A stretch of 64,000 nucleotides of DNA from Pseudomonas rhodesiae (GTDB lineage Bacteria > Pseudomonadota > Gammaproteobacteria > Pseudomonadales > Pseudomonadaceae), in assembly GCF_007858255.1 (NCBI RefSeq), contig NZ_VFEU01000007.1, positions 62,001-126,000 on the forward strand, read 5' to 3'. Numbering within the stretch: position 1 is the first letter of the stretch; each line of letters opens with the position of its first letter. Both the position numbers and the translations under genes were made by a program. This document shows, piece after piece, positions 36,288 to 44,880 of this stretch. A model generated the notes under the pieces. The model did not search any database and was not told the origin of the DNA. It saw only the letters and a program-made list of their open reading frames with translations.

Positions 36288-36758
36288 TTATTGCAACGCT
36301 GCGTAACCCTTTACGCTGAACGCCTTGAGTAGCTGCGCTTCGGAACCTGCCGAAACACTGCCGAATTGACCAAACCCCTGCAGGTGTTGATCGTGCAGTT
36401 GCGAAGCGTCCTGCCGTTTGAGTCCTTCGCGTGCATCTACGTAGTTAGCTACTTCTGCCAGGTTATAGGCGGCGTTCGCGCGTGATTCGGGATTGGTGTT
36501 GGCGGCGCTCCAATCGCCGGTCTGTTGCTTGAGCTGGTTGAGAAAATCGCTTGAGAAAGCCCCGTCTTGTTTGAGCACATCTTTCAGAATCGGGTTGTCT
36601 TTGAAAATCTCTTGCGCGCTGCGGTTATCGCCGGCAGGCCGGCCATAAGCCCCGCGTGGGGTGCTCACGTCAACGTGGGCTGATGCCTCAGGGGCGGTTG
36701 CCGGTGCGAAGGAAGGGGTTGGCGCGAAGGTGTTGAGGGCGTTAACGGATAGCGTCAT
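36288..36758 (-). CDS. Hrp-box gene: candidate type III secreted protein
   Basis: The 156-residue protein is not assigned to a family. Its first 40 residues are Ala/Pro/Thr/Ser-rich (LNTFAPTPSFAPATAPEASA), lack Cys and resemble type III secretion leaders. The rest is hydrophilic and helical, with segments NPILKDVLKQDGAF and FLNQLKQQTGDW. There is no Sec signal or membrane helix. ATG 36758 is used rather than an in-frame TTG six codons upstream. An hrp box ends 86 bases upstream, predicting control by an HrpL/RspL sigma factor. It is a lone gene between the DUF808 and MlaA-like genes. Secretion is inferred from promoter and composition. Confidence 0.78.
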   Translation of the reverse strand: MTLSVNALNTFAPTPSFAPATAPEASAHVDVSTPRGAYGRPAGDNRSAQEIFKDNPILKDVLKQDGAFSSDFLNQLKQQTGDWSAANTNPESRANAAYNLAEVANYVDAREGLKRQDASQLHDQHLQGFGQFGSVSAGSEAQLLKAFSVKGYAALQ

Positions 36759-36844
36759 AGGGAAGGTCCACTGCAAAGTTCAAGGTTGGTAACAGAGCCC
36801 TGGCCGGATATTTGTCAGGCCAGTCTGGTCGTGATACCGAACTT

Positions 36845-36872
36845 TGCGTGGCGAATCGGTAAGAAAGGTTCC
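36845..36872 (-). promoter_or_regulatory. hrp box (HrpL-type ECF sigma promoter)
   Basis: On the minus strand the sequence reads GGAACC, 15 bases, then CCACGCA, which matches the canonical hrp box GGAACC-N15/16-CCACNNA at every defined base. It is oriented towards the gene at 36288-36758 and lies 86 bases before its ATG. A chance match to all defined bases in an intergenic region with the right orientation is unlikely. Confidence 0.85.
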
Positions 36873-36900
36873 AACCCATGTCATTGCAGCCATGACCGGA

Positions 36901-36937
36901 CACAAAAAAGGCCATTCAAGCGAATGGCCTTTTTGTG
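36901..36937. terminator. Bidirectional terminator
   Basis: A long stem (CAAAAAAGGCCATTC / GAATGGCCTTTTTGTG) with loop AAGC follows the MlaA-like gene, with A- and T-runs on either side. It ends the hydrolase-MlaA transcript and insulates the hrp-box promoter from it. Confidence 0.88.
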
Positions 36938-36945
36938 CGCGTCAC

Positions 36946-37734
36946 TTACTCGGCAATCTGCAACTTGCGCGATTCAGTGTAGATGTAGCGCACCTTTTCA
37001 TACTCAAACGGCGAATTCATCTGACCGTAGCGGAAGCTGGTCTGGTAGCGCTTGTCCACCGCGCGCAGGGCCCAGATTTCCGGGTGGTTGGAGCTGACTT
37101 CGGAGACGTTGAGGAAGTTGATCTGCGACTCGGCGGTGTAATCCACCAGCAAACCAGCGGTGTCGCGCAGGTTCGACGGGCCGAAGATCGGCAGTACCAC
37201 GTATGCACCGCCAGGCACGCCATAGAAACCCAGGGTCTGGCCGAAGTCTTCGCTCTGGCGCGGCAGGCCCATGGCGGTGGCTGGGTCCCACAGGCCAGCG
37301 ATGCCGACGGTGGTGTTGAGCAGCAGACGCCCGGTGGTTTCCAGGGAACGGTGGCCCTTGAGTTGCAGCAGGCTGTTCAACAGGTTGGGCACATCGCCCA
37401 AATTGTTGAAGAAGTTACTCACGCCGGTGCGCAGGAAACTGGGGGTCACGTAGGTGTAACCGTTGACCACGGGCAGGAACACCCATTGGTCGAAACGGTA
37501 GTTGAAGTGGTAGACGCGACGGTTCCAGGACTCCAGCGGGTCATACACATTGAGGGCGGTGAGCGAGGAGCGCTCGAACTCGCGCTGGTCCAGGCCGGGG
37601 TTGAATTTAAGCTTGGTCAGCGGTTGCTTGAAACCGTCATCACCCAGCAGCGTCGGCTCGTGAGCCTTGCTGTTATCGGCATTGGCCACGCCCGCGCACA
37701 TCAGGGCAGCGAGCAGCAGAAGATATTTAGCCAC
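36946..37734 (-). CDS. MlaA (VacJ)-family protein with a signal peptidase I-type leader
   Basis: The 262-residue protein has the MlaA core: DPLESWNRRVYHFNYRFDQW, VSNFFNNLGDVPNLLNSLLQLK, RLLLNTTVGIAGLWDPA and the GGAYVVLPIFGPSNLRDTAG segment. MlaA removes misplaced phospholipids from the outer leaflet of the outer membrane and is normally a lipoprotein. Here the leader ends CAGVANA-D with no lipobox; the only cysteine (residue 13) is preceded by ALM, so it is predicted to be a soluble periplasmic or barrel-bound form. It overlaps the upstream hydrolase gene by 8 bases. Confidence 0.88.
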   Translation of the reverse strand: MAKYLLLLAALMCAGVANADNSKAHEPTLLGDDGFKQPLTKLKFNPGLDQREFERSSLTALNVYDPLESWNRRVYHFNYRFDQWVFLPVVNGYTYVTPSFLRTGVSNFFNNLGDVPNLLNSLLQLKGHRSLETTGRLLLNTTVGIAGLWDPATAMGLPRQSEDFGQTLGFYGVPGGAYVVLPIFGPSNLRDTAGLLVDYTAESQINFLNVSEVSSNHPEIWALRAVDKRYQTSFRYGQMNSPFEYEKVRYIYTESRKLQIAE

Positions 37735-39025
37735 GGAAGAACTCCAGCATGGCGTCGGCGTTGACGCGGTAATTGAGGTTGCCGCAGTGGCCGCCCAGGG
37801 GGTAGACGGTCAAGCGATCGCCGAAGGTTTTACGCAGGAAGCCCAGGTCGCCCGGGCCCAGGATCACGTCGTCGGCGTTGTGCATGACGGCGATTTTTGG
37901 GCTGGCGTGCAGGTAGTCCTTGAGCGCGTACAGGCTGACCTGGTCGACCAGTTGCAACAGGCTGCCGCCGTCGGAGCGGGCGCGCCACATTGGAATCACT
38001 TGTTCGGTGAGGTAGCAATCGAAGTCGCATTGCAGCGCGCGCTTGAGGAACGGCGTCAGGCTGGTGCCTTCGGTGATCGGGTATTTCGGCGGGATGATCA
38101 GGCCGCGACGGTTGATCAGGTCCGAAGTGAAGGCGATATCGGCCGCCGAGAAGCGGAACGAGGTGCCGATCAGCATGGCCATCTGTTCGTTGGTCAGGTG
38201 CTGCTTGGACTGCTGGAAGTCGTAGAGCAGGGCGTCATTGAGGTCGATGTAGCCCTTTTGCTGGAAGTAGCGGGTCAACTTGTTCAACACCAGTTCATAG
38301 AAGGTGGTGGTGTTGTTGATGCCCTTGACCTCGGTCTGGACCAATTTGTCGAGGTTGGTGATCGAGGTGTAGAGGTTCACCGGCGGGTTGAGCAGCAGCA
38401 CTTTCTTGAAATTGAAGCTGCGACGGGTCTCGTCCAGTTTGCTCACGAACGCCGCATCCAGAGCGCCGAGGCTGTAGCCGGTGAGGTAAAAGTCGGTGAC
38501 CGGCAACGAGGCGTTCTGGGCGCGCACGGCTTGCATTACGCGGTACATGTCCTCGGCGTCTTCCTGGCTGATGCCGGGGGTAGCGAAGCGCGATGCCGAG
38601 GCGATGAAGTCGAAGCTGGTGGGCGACGACAGTTGCACCACATGGTAGCCGGCCTGGTAGTACAGCTTTTTCAGGTACTCGTTGAGGCTGCTGTCATAGC
38701 GCGCGCCGGTGCCGGCGATCAGGAAGATCAACGGCGCGGCGCGGTCTTGCTTGGCGATGCGGTACGTGAGTTTCTTCACCGCCCAGAAATTGTCCGGCAG
38801 GCTGAACTCGCGCTCCGGGCGCATATTCAGGGTGTAGTCGGACTGGTTGATTTCGTCGTCGGTCGGCAGCTTAGGCCGAAGGTCTGGCGGGGTCGTGGCG
38901 ATGGTCGCTTCGAACGGGTTGGTCAAAGGGTAGCCATAGCTGGCTTGGTCGATATCGACGGCCAGTGCTGACGCACTCAAAAAAAGGCTGCCCAGTAAGG
39001 CAGCACAGCGCAAGGAACGGAGCAT
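37727..39025 (-). CDS. Exported alpha/beta-hydrolase, putative (phospho)lipase
   Basis: The 432-residue protein has a signal peptide (cleavage after ALA). An alpha/beta-hydrolase core is visible: oxyanion-side segment LIFLIAGTGARYD, nucleophile elbow GYSLGA with Ser185, a plausible acid in MHNADDVILGPGD and the histidine H413 in GGHCGN. A helical insert between about 190 and 340 would form the lid. Relatives in databases are sometimes labelled serine/threonine kinases, which the sequence does not support. Coupled to the MlaA-like gene, it may act on phospholipids in the periplasm; this is inference from context. Confidence 0.75.
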   Translation of the reverse strand: MLRSLRCAALLGSLFLSASALAVDIDQASYGYPLTNPFEATIATTPPDLRPKLPTDDEINQSDYTLNMRPEREFSLPDNFWAVKKLTYRIAKQDRAAPLIFLIAGTGARYDSSLNEYLKKLYYQAGYHVVQLSSPTSFDFIASASRFATPGISQEDAEDMYRVMQAVRAQNASLPVTDFYLTGYSLGALDAAFVSKLDETRRSFNFKKVLLLNPPVNLYTSITNLDKLVQTEVKGINNTTTFYELVLNKLTRYFQQKGYIDLNDALLYDFQQSKQHLTNEQMAMLIGTSFRFSAADIAFTSDLINRRGLIIPPKYPITEGTSLTPFLKRALQCDFDCYLTEQVIPMWRARSDGGSLLQLVDQVSLYALKDYLHASPKIAVMHNADDVILGPGDLGFLRKTFGDRLTVYPLGGHCGNLNYRVNADAMLEFFRG

Positions 39026-39261
39026 GACTTAATCCCTAAGAGGAAACGTGCTGAATGAAGTTCGCAGGCTATGACCACCGCCGTACCACCGAAGTGCCAG
39101 CACTCGGTGCGAAAAGTCGGAAAAAACCGTCGGAGTCGGGGTAATAGTAGCCAGACGATACACTTTGCCAGCCCCTGCTGAACACTAATTGTGTGTATGC
39201 ACCTTGCTAACGGCCGTTGGCGCATTAAGCTGAGCGCCGTTTTTGCCTTTCGGAGTGCTCC

Positions 39262-39630
39262 ATGTCCCGTCGTTTGCCATTGATTCTGCTGCTTATTGCC
39301 TTGCCACTTTGGCTGGCTGCCAGCTATGCCGCGCGTTATGGCTTTATGGAGGACGGCCGGTGGGTCGGCATTTGCGTCGACGAGGCCAGTCGCTGGGAAT
39401 GCCAGTTGCGCTCGAACCTGGGCTTGATGATCCATTTCAAAGTGCTGGGCTGGGCGGCGCTGGTGACCTCGGTGCTCGCATTTTTCGTAGCGGGCCGCAC
39501 TGGGTGGGGCCTGGCGGTAGCGGGGCTGGTGTTCGGGCTGCCGGCGCTGGCGTTGTACAACACAACCTTTGCGGTGTTTGCGGTGGTGATTGCGGGGTTG
39601 CGGTTGGTCAGGCAGCCTCGGGGCGTTTGA
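39262..39630 (+). CDS. Small inner-membrane protein of unknown function
   Basis: The 122-residue protein has about four hydrophobic segments with a short periplasmic loop holding two cysteines (GICVDEASRWECQ), which could form a disulfide. No family is recognised. The start has GGAG eight bases upstream of the ATG. It is divergent from the hydrolase gene across about 236 bases and its stop lies close to a REPIN. Confidence 0.75.
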   Translation: MSRRLPLILLLIALPLWLAASYAARYGFMEDGRWVGICVDEASRWECQLRSNLGLMIHFKVLGWAALVTSVLAFFVAGRTGWGLAVAGLVFGLPALALYNTTFAVFAVVIAGLRLVRQPRGV

Positions 39631-39638
39631 TCGGGTCA

Positions 39639-39728
39639 ATCAGGGGCAAGCCCCCTCCCACATTCGCCGGTATTCACAATTGTAAATGTGTAAACCCAAT
39701 CAAGTGTGGGAGGGGGCTTGCCCCCGAT
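39639..39728. repeat. REPIN between the small membrane protein and GH17 genes
   Basis: Arms GGGGCAAGCCCCCTCCCACA and TGTGGGAGGGGGCTTGCCCC face each other across about 50 bases, between convergent genes where it may also help stop transcription. Confidence 0.87.
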
Positions 39729-39735
39729 CGCAGTC

Positions 39736-41289
39736 TTAAGCCCTGCGCACCCGCAAGCACCGCCACAATGCGACCACCATCAATCCGCTGACCACCGCCC
39801 AACCCCACGCCTGCTGGTTCAGCAAGCCTTCACGGAATAGCTGCGGCGCAATGCCGGCGCCGATAATGAAGGTCAGCAGCGCAATCTCCCGCCGTGGGCC
39901 GGTTACCGGGCGTGCCAGGTACACCAGCGCCGGCAATACCAGTGCGGCGCTAGGAAAACTGCGATAGCGCGGATCGAACACCAGCGCCAGCATCATGACC
40001 GCGCCCGCGAAGCCGGCGAATGCCACCAGCCAGCCCGCGCGTTGTTCCAACCAATTGAACACGCGCTCGCGCCACCCCTCGCGAGCGCTCAGGGCCAGCG
40101 CGGCATGGGCCAACACCAGCAGGTTCAGCGCCAGCAGCAGCCCAGCCCACACCCACTCATCGTTGAAGCGCGCAGTCAGGCGAGTCAGCTCGGCCCAGGT
40201 GCCGATCGAGCATGCCGCGATAGCGCCCAGTAAAGGCAGGGCCAGCGCGGCACGGGGGCTGCGAACGCGACCGCCAAGCACAAACGTGCCCAGCAGGATC
40301 ACGCCGCCGACGCCCAGCCACAACGGCCAGTACGGCACATTGCTCACTGGGCCGGCGAGGATGCCTTTGTCCTGACGATCGGCATCAAACAGGCCCCAGT
40401 AACCACCCACGGCGCCTTCGCTGGCGCGCTTCCACGGCTGGTCAAAGGCTTCAATCAGGTTGTAGTGCCAGCCGTTGGCCTCGGCCATGGCGACGAAGCC
40501 GCGCATGAACTTGGCTTCGTTGACCCGGCTCGGCACCGCCGTCTCGCGCTGGCGGCCTTCGCTGGGCCAGCCGGTTTCGCCGATCAGCACGTCTTTGGGC
40601 GCGAACTTGTTGCCGAAGGTCTGTCGTACATCGCCCACATGTTTGAGCGCCTGGTCGATGCCGGACGGATCGTCTTCCCAGTAGGGCAGCAGGTGAATGG
40701 TCAGAAAATCCACCGCTGGGGCGATTTCCGGGTGTTGCAGCCAGAATTCCCAGACGTCGGCGTAGGTGACCGGTTGCTGGATCTGGCTTTTGACTTTCTG
40801 GATCAGCTTCACCAGTTGCCCGGCGGTGACTTCCTTGCGCAGCAGCGCCTCGTTGCCGACGATCACAGCGCTGACCACATCCGGGTTGGCGTTGGCCGCG
40901 GCGATCAACAGATCAACTTCCTTTTCGGTGGCTACCGGGTCGGCGCTGACCCACGCGCCGATCATCAGCTTCAAACCGTGCTTGCGCGCCAGGGCCGGCA
41001 AGCCTTCCAGTCCGGTCATGGAGTAGGTGCGGATGCATTCGAAGCGGGTAGCCAGCAAGGCCAGGTCGGCGTCCATGCGCGCCGGGCGCAATGTGAACGG
41101 CTGGTCAAAGGGGGATTGGTCTTTGTCGAACGGCGTGTAGGACGCACATTGCAGCTTGTGGCTGGCGCTGGCGACGTCCGGCAGCACCACCGGCCGGCCA
41201 AGGCCGTACCAGTAGCCGACAAGGGCCAGCAGGCCAAGGATCAGGGCGAATACATAGGGCAGGGCAGGGAAGCGGGCAGTCGCGGTCAT
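39736..41289 (-). CDS. Membrane-bound GH17 beta-glucan hydrolase/transglycosylase
   Basis: The 517-residue protein has one N-terminal membrane helix, a glycoside hydrolase family 17 domain (about residues 45-300) and about seven C-terminal membrane helices. The catalytic pair is visible: acid/base E147 in VGNEAL and nucleophile E238 in IGETGWPSEG. Similar pseudomonad proteins act as beta-1,3-glucan transglycosylases in making cyclic or branched periplasmic glucans. It stands alone here, with no glucan synthase (NdvB) gene nearby. Confidence 0.88.
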   Translation of the reverse strand: MTATARFPALPYVFALILGLLALVGYWYGLGRPVVLPDVASASHKLQCASYTPFDKDQSPFDQPFTLRPARMDADLALLATRFECIRTYSMTGLEGLPALARKHGLKLMIGAWVSADPVATEKEVDLLIAAANANPDVVSAVIVGNEALLRKEVTAGQLVKLIQKVKSQIQQPVTYADVWEFWLQHPEIAPAVDFLTIHLLPYWEDDPSGIDQALKHVGDVRQTFGNKFAPKDVLIGETGWPSEGRQRETAVPSRVNEAKFMRGFVAMAEANGWHYNLIEAFDQPWKRASEGAVGGYWGLFDADRQDKGILAGPVSNVPYWPLWLGVGGVILLGTFVLGGRVRSPRAALALPLLGAIAACSIGTWAELTRLTARFNDEWVWAGLLLALNLLVLAHAALALSAREGWRERVFNWLEQRAGWLVAFAGFAGAVMMLALVFDPRYRSFPSAALVLPALVYLARPVTGPRREIALLTFIIGAGIAPQLFREGLLNQQAWGWAVVSGLMVVALWRCLRVRRA

Positions 41290-41620
41290 GGTCGGCTTAT
41301 CTGGAAAGCAAAGGCGCGCATCTTACCTGCAATTGTGCGTCTCAAGGAGGACCGCACGATTTTGACATGCAAAGTTCGGGCGGGTTTTTGAACGCTCGTT
41401 CAGCAAAGCGCCCTACTGGCTATGTGATGTCGTTTCCTGCTTGTAAGAGGTCGCTGACAGAGCAGGTCGAAGGCCGGCGCAGGCCGATGATCCAAGGGTC
41501 AGCACTCCACTGATGTCGCAGCCGCTGGATCGATGCGCGTGAAAGGGGCGCGGTGCACTACACAACAACAGGTTGACGTCGCTCGGCATCCGCCGAGCGC
41601 AGCACTTTCGGGGAAGTACG
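41290..41620. other. Intergenic region upstream of the betaine-type binding protein
   Basis: About 330 bases with no credible gene. It contains a 14-base imperfect palindrome (41389-41402) and a small hairpin GCTCGGC-ATCC-GCCGAGC at 41581-41598 just before the ribosome-binding site of the next gene. No convincing -35/-10 pair was picked out. Confidence 0.5.
41389..41402. promoter_or_regulatory. TGAACG-CT-CGTTCA operator candidate
   Basis: Two perfect 6-base arms surround a 2-base centre. The form (GAACG/CGTTC) is typical of TetR-type operators such as those of BetI. It lies about 220 bases upstream of the betaine-type binding-protein gene. Assignment to a particular regulator is not possible from sequence alone. 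Confidence 0.4.
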
Positions 41621-42472
41621 ATGAAGATGCGACGACTCTTGGGCGCAGCTGCCACTTTGGTAGTTGCGATGAGCTCTACACTGGCCAGCGCCGACAGCAA
41701 AACCCTGAGCATCGGTTACGTGGACGGTTGGTCCGACAGCGTAGCCACCACCCATGTGGCGGCCGAGGTGATCAAGGAAAAGCTCGGGTATGACGTGAAA
41801 CTGCAGGCGGTTGCCACCGGGATCATGTGGCAGGGCGTAGCCACCGGCAAGCTCGATGCCATGCTCTCGGCGTGGTTGCCCGTGACTCACGGTGAATACT
41901 GGGCCAAGAACAAAGACAAGGTTGTCGACTACGGTCCTAACTTCAAGGATGCCAAGATCGGCTTGATCGTGCCGGAGTACGTCAAGGCCAAGTCCATCGA
42001 AGACCTCAAGACCGACACCACCTTCAAGAACAAAATCGTCGGTATCGACGCCGGATCGGGCGTAATGCTCAAGACCGACGAAGCCATCAAGCAGTACGGC
42101 CTCGATTACAAGCTGCAAGCCAGCTCGGGTGCGGCGATGATTGCCGAACTGACCCGTGCCGAAGACAAACAGGAATCCATCGCCGTCACCGGTTGGGTGC
42201 CGCACTGGATGTTCGCCAAGTGGAAACTGCGCTTCCTCGAAGATCCAAAAGGCGTCTATGGCGCTGCTGAGACCGTCAACAGCATCGGTAGCAAAGGCCT
42301 GGAAGCCAAGGCGCCGGAAGTTGCGGCCTTCCTAAAAAAATTCCAGTGGGCCTCCAAGGACGAAATCGGCGAAGTCATGCTTGCTATCCAAGAGGGCGCC
42401 AAGCCTGACGCCGCAGCCAAGGATTGGGTTGCCAAACACCCTGAGCGCGTAGCCGAGTGGACCGGTAAATAA
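41621..42472 (+). CDS. Glycine betaine/choline-type ABC transporter binding protein
   Basis: The 283-residue protein has a signal peptide (cleavage near LASA-DSK) and belongs to the OpuAC/ProX family: LSIGYVDGWSDSVATTHVAAEVIKEKLGYDV, WLPVTHGEYW and VTGWVPHWMFAKWKLRFLEDP, where the Trp residues form the quaternary-amine cage. It delivers betaine, choline or carnitine to an importer encoded elsewhere; an orphan binding protein of this kind (CbcX, CaiX, BetX) is common in Pseudomonas. ATG 41621 has GGGGAAG upstream. Confidence 0.88.
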   Translation: MKMRRLLGAAATLVVAMSSTLASADSKTLSIGYVDGWSDSVATTHVAAEVIKEKLGYDVKLQAVATGIMWQGVATGKLDAMLSAWLPVTHGEYWAKNKDKVVDYGPNFKDAKIGLIVPEYVKAKSIEDLKTDTTFKNKIVGIDAGSGVMLKTDEAIKQYGLDYKLQASSGAAMIAELTRAEDKQESIAVTGWVPHWMFAKWKLRFLEDPKGVYGAAETVNSIGSKGLEAKAPEVAAFLKKFQWASKDEIGEVMLAIQEGAKPDAAAKDWVAKHPERVAEWTGK

Positions 42473-42496
42473 CCCCCGAGATCCTGTTACAACCCC

Positions 42497-42585
42497 CGTG
42501 GGAGGGGGCTTGCCCGCGATAGCGGAGTGTCAGTTGTCAATGATCTGACTGACTCACCGCCATCGGGAGCAAGCCCCCTCCCACA
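42497..42585. repeat. REPIN downstream of the binding-protein gene
   Basis: Arms GTGGGAGGGGGCTTGCCCGC and GGGAGCAAGCCCCCTCCCAC face each other across about 45 bases, just after the stop codon. Confidence 0.87.
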
Positions 42586-42734
42586 TTAATTTCTGTTTCC
42601 TGCAAATCTTCATTCGCGTCGTCAATCCCTCGCTACACTCGATCTACTACTAAGGTCGTCTGGAACCTGTGCCACAGCCGCATACAGTGGCTACGTTCCA
42701 ATAATAAAAAAGCTGTGCTGCGAGGATAAAAACA

Positions 42735-43046
42735 ATGAACGACAGCATTTACCTATCGATTCAAAACAGCCCGCGCTTCAAGGAGCTGGTGAGAAAAAGG
42801 GAGCGGTTTGCCTGGATTCTCTCGGCCATCATGCTAGGGCTCTACTCCGGTTTCATCCTTTTGATCGCCTACGGGCCACAAGTGCTGGGGGCCAAGCTCA
42901 GCCCTGGTTCGTCGATTACCTGGGGCATCCCCCTGGGCGTCGGGTTGATCGTCTCCGCGTTCGTCTTGACCGGCATTTATGTGCGTCGGGCCAATGGCGA
43001 ATTTGACGATTTGAACAATGCGATTCTCAAGGAGGCTGCGCAATGA
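42735..43046 (+). CDS. yjcH: DUF485 membrane protein YjcH
   Basis: The 103-residue protein has a cytoplasmic N-terminus ([16 protein letters not shown], the DUF485 signature) and two membrane helices. It is the usual small partner encoded just ahead of the acetate symporter and overlaps it by 4 bases (ATGA). Role unknown; probably helps ActP. Confidence 0.9.
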   Translation: MNDSIYLSIQNSPRFKELVRKRERFAWILSAIMLGLYSGFILLIAYGPQVLGAKLSPGSSITWGIPLGVGLIVSAFVLTGIYVRRANGEFDDLNNAILKEAAQ

Positions 43047-44701
43047 TCCGTCGTCTACTAGCAGTATTCGGCGCTTCGCTTTTTGCTCCCGCCCTGTGGG
43101 CGGCCGACGCATTGACCGGTGAAGTGCACAAGCAACCGCTGAACGTCTCGGCCATCGTGATGTTTGTCGTCTTCGTCGGTGCAACCCTTTGCATTACTTA
43201 CTGGGCCTCCAAGCGCAATAAATCGGCGGCCGACTACTACGCGGCCGGCGGCAAGATCACCGGTTTCCAGAACGGTCTGGCAATTGCTGGCGACTATATG
43301 TCGGCGGCCTCGTTCCTGGGGATTTCCGCACTGGTGTTTACGTCCGGCTACGACGGGCTGATCTACTCGATCGGCTTTCTGGTGGGCTGGCCGATCATTC
43401 TGTTCCTGATCGCCGAGCGCCTGCGTAACCTGGGTAAATACACCTTTGCTGACGTGGCGTCCTACCGCCTGGGCCAGACCCAGATTCGCAGCCTGTCGGC
43501 TTGCGGTTCGCTGGTGGTGGTGGCGTTCTACCTGATCGCGCAGATGGTGGGGGCGGGCAAGCTGATCCAGTTGCTGTTCGGCCTGGACTACCATGTGGCG
43601 GTGATTCTGGTGGGCATCCTGATGTGCCTGTACGTGCTGTTCGGCGGCATGCTGGCGACCACATGGGTGCAGATCATCAAGGCGGTGCTGTTGCTGTCGG
43701 GTGCGTCGTTCATGGCGCTGATGGTGATGAAGCACGTCAACTTCGATTTCAACACGCTGTTCTCAGAGGCGATCAAGGTTCACCCTAAAGGTGAGGCGAT
43801 CATGAGCCCAGGCGGCCTGGTGAAAGACCCTATCTCTGCATTCTCCCTGGGCTTGGCGCTGATGTTCGGCACCGCCGGTTTGCCGCACATCCTGATGCGT
43901 TTCTTCACGGTGAGCGATGCCAAGGAAGCGCGTAAGAGCGTGCTGTATGCCACGGGCTTTATTGGTTACTTCTATATCCTGACCTTTATTATCGGTTTCG
44001 GCGCGATCCTGCTGGTCAGCACCAATCCGGCGTTCAAGGATGCGGCAGGCGCCTTGCTGGGCGGTAACAACATGGCGGCGGTACACCTGGCCAATGCGGT
44101 GGGTGGCAGCATCTTCCTGGGCTTTATCTCGGCCGTGGCGTTTGCCACCATCCTGGCCGTGGTGGCCGGTTTGACCCTGGCGGGTGCATCGGCGGTGTCT
44201 CACGACCTGTATGCCAGCGTGATCAAGAAAGGCAAGGCCAACGAGAAGGATGAGATTCGCGTGTCGAAGATCACCACCGTGGCCCTGGGTGTATTGGCAA
44301 TCGGCCTGGGTATCCTGTTCGAAAGCCAGAACATCGCGTTCATGGTCGGCCTGGCATTCTCCATCGCCGCCAGCTGCAACTTCCCGGTGCTGCTGCTTTC
44401 CATGTACTGGAAAAACCTCACCACCCGTGGCGCCATGATCGGCGGTTGGCTGGGTCTGGTCAGTGCCGTGGGCCTGATGATCCTGGGGCCGACCATCTGG
44501 GTCTCGATCCTGCACCATGAAAAAGCCATCTTCCCGTACGAGTACCCAGCACTGTTCTCGATGATCATCGCGTTCATCGGTATCTGGTTCTTCTCCATCA
44601 CCGACAAGTCGGCGGCGGCAGAGAAAGAGCGTGCGCTGTACTTCCCGCAGTTTGTGCGTTCGCAGACTGGTCTGGGGGCGAGTGGGGCAGTGAATCATTG
44701 A
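43043..44701 (+). CDS. actP: Cation/acetate symporter ActP
   Basis: The 552-residue sodium:solute symporter has a short signal-like first segment, then about thirteen helices. Typical SSF segments are [65 protein letters not shown] and [24 protein letters not shown]. It imports acetate and similar short carboxylates. The acs gene is not adjacent here. A terminator hairpin follows about 60 bases after the stop. Confidence 0.92.
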   Translation: MIRRLLAVFGASLFAPALWAADALTGEVHKQPLNVSAIVMFVVFVGATLCITYWASKRNKSAADYYAAGGKITGFQNGLAIAGDYMSAASFLGISALVFTSGYDGLIYSIGFLVGWPIILFLIAERLRNLGKYTFADVASYRLGQTQIRSLSACGSLVVVAFYLIAQMVGAGKLIQLLFGLDYHVAVILVGILMCLYVLFGGMLATTWVQIIKAVLLLSGASFMALMVMKHVNFDFNTLFSEAIKVHPKGEAIMSPGGLVKDPISAFSLGLALMFGTAGLPHILMRFFTVSDAKEARKSVLYATGFIGYFYILTFIIGFGAILLVSTNPAFKDAAGALLGGNNMAAVHLANAVGGSIFLGFISAVAFATILAVVAGLTLAGASAVSHDLYASVIKKGKANEKDEIRVSKITTVALGVLAIGLGILFESQNIAFMVGLAFSIAASCNFPVLLLSMYWKNLTTRGAMIGGWLGLVSAVGLMILGPTIWVSILHHEKAIFPYEYPALFSMIIAFIGIWFFSITDKSAAAEKERALYFPQFVRSQTGLGASGAVNH

Positions 44702-44704
44702 TGT

Positions 44705-44825
44705 AGCCGCAAGTGGCAAGCCTCAAGCTGTAAGTTAGAAGCGGTGCTGTGTAGAGAGATACCCCTGTGGAGATACAGGGGTATTTTTTTGCTTGCGGCT
44801 TATAGCTGGAAGCTTGCAGCTCACT
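44705..44825. repeat. Palindromic AAGC/GCTT-rich repeat surrounding the actP terminator
   Basis: AGCCGCAAGTGGCAAGCC at 44704-44721 and GCTTGCGGCTTATAGC at about 44791-44806 form loose inverted arms of a family also seen at 54131-54215. The actP terminator lies between the arms. Confidence 0.55.
44759..44790 (+). terminator. Rho-independent terminator of actP
   Basis: Stem ATACCCCTGT / ACAGGGGTAT with loop GGAGAT followed by a seven-T run. Confidence 0.9.
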
Positions 44826-44836
44826 AAATTCCAGCC

Positions 44837-44870
44837 AAAAAAAACGGCCTCATCAGGAGGCCGTTTTTTC
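44837..44870 (-). terminator. Terminator of gltA, also usable from actP
   Basis: Stem CGGCCTC / GAGGCCG with loop ATCAG, bordered by A8 on the left and T6 on the right, so it can work in both directions. It lies 11 bases beyond the gltA stop. Confidence 0.9.
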
Positions 44871-44880
44871 TGGCTGGGAT

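Noticed and set aside
37727..39025. Labelling the exported hydrolase a serine/threonine protein kinase
   Set aside because: No kinase motifs (glycine-rich loop, HRD, DFG) are present; the GYSLGA elbow and the terminal histidine indicate an alpha/beta-hydrolase.
27274..42585. Repeated GGGAGGGGGCTTGCCCCC palindromes considered as a CRISPR array
   Set aside because: They are dispersed, inverted in pairs and lie singly between genes with no regular spacers or cas genes; they are REPINs.
42662..42675. GGAACC followed closely by CCAC upstream of yjcH, considered as a second hrp box
   Set aside because: The spacing between the two halves is only 4 bases instead of 15-16.
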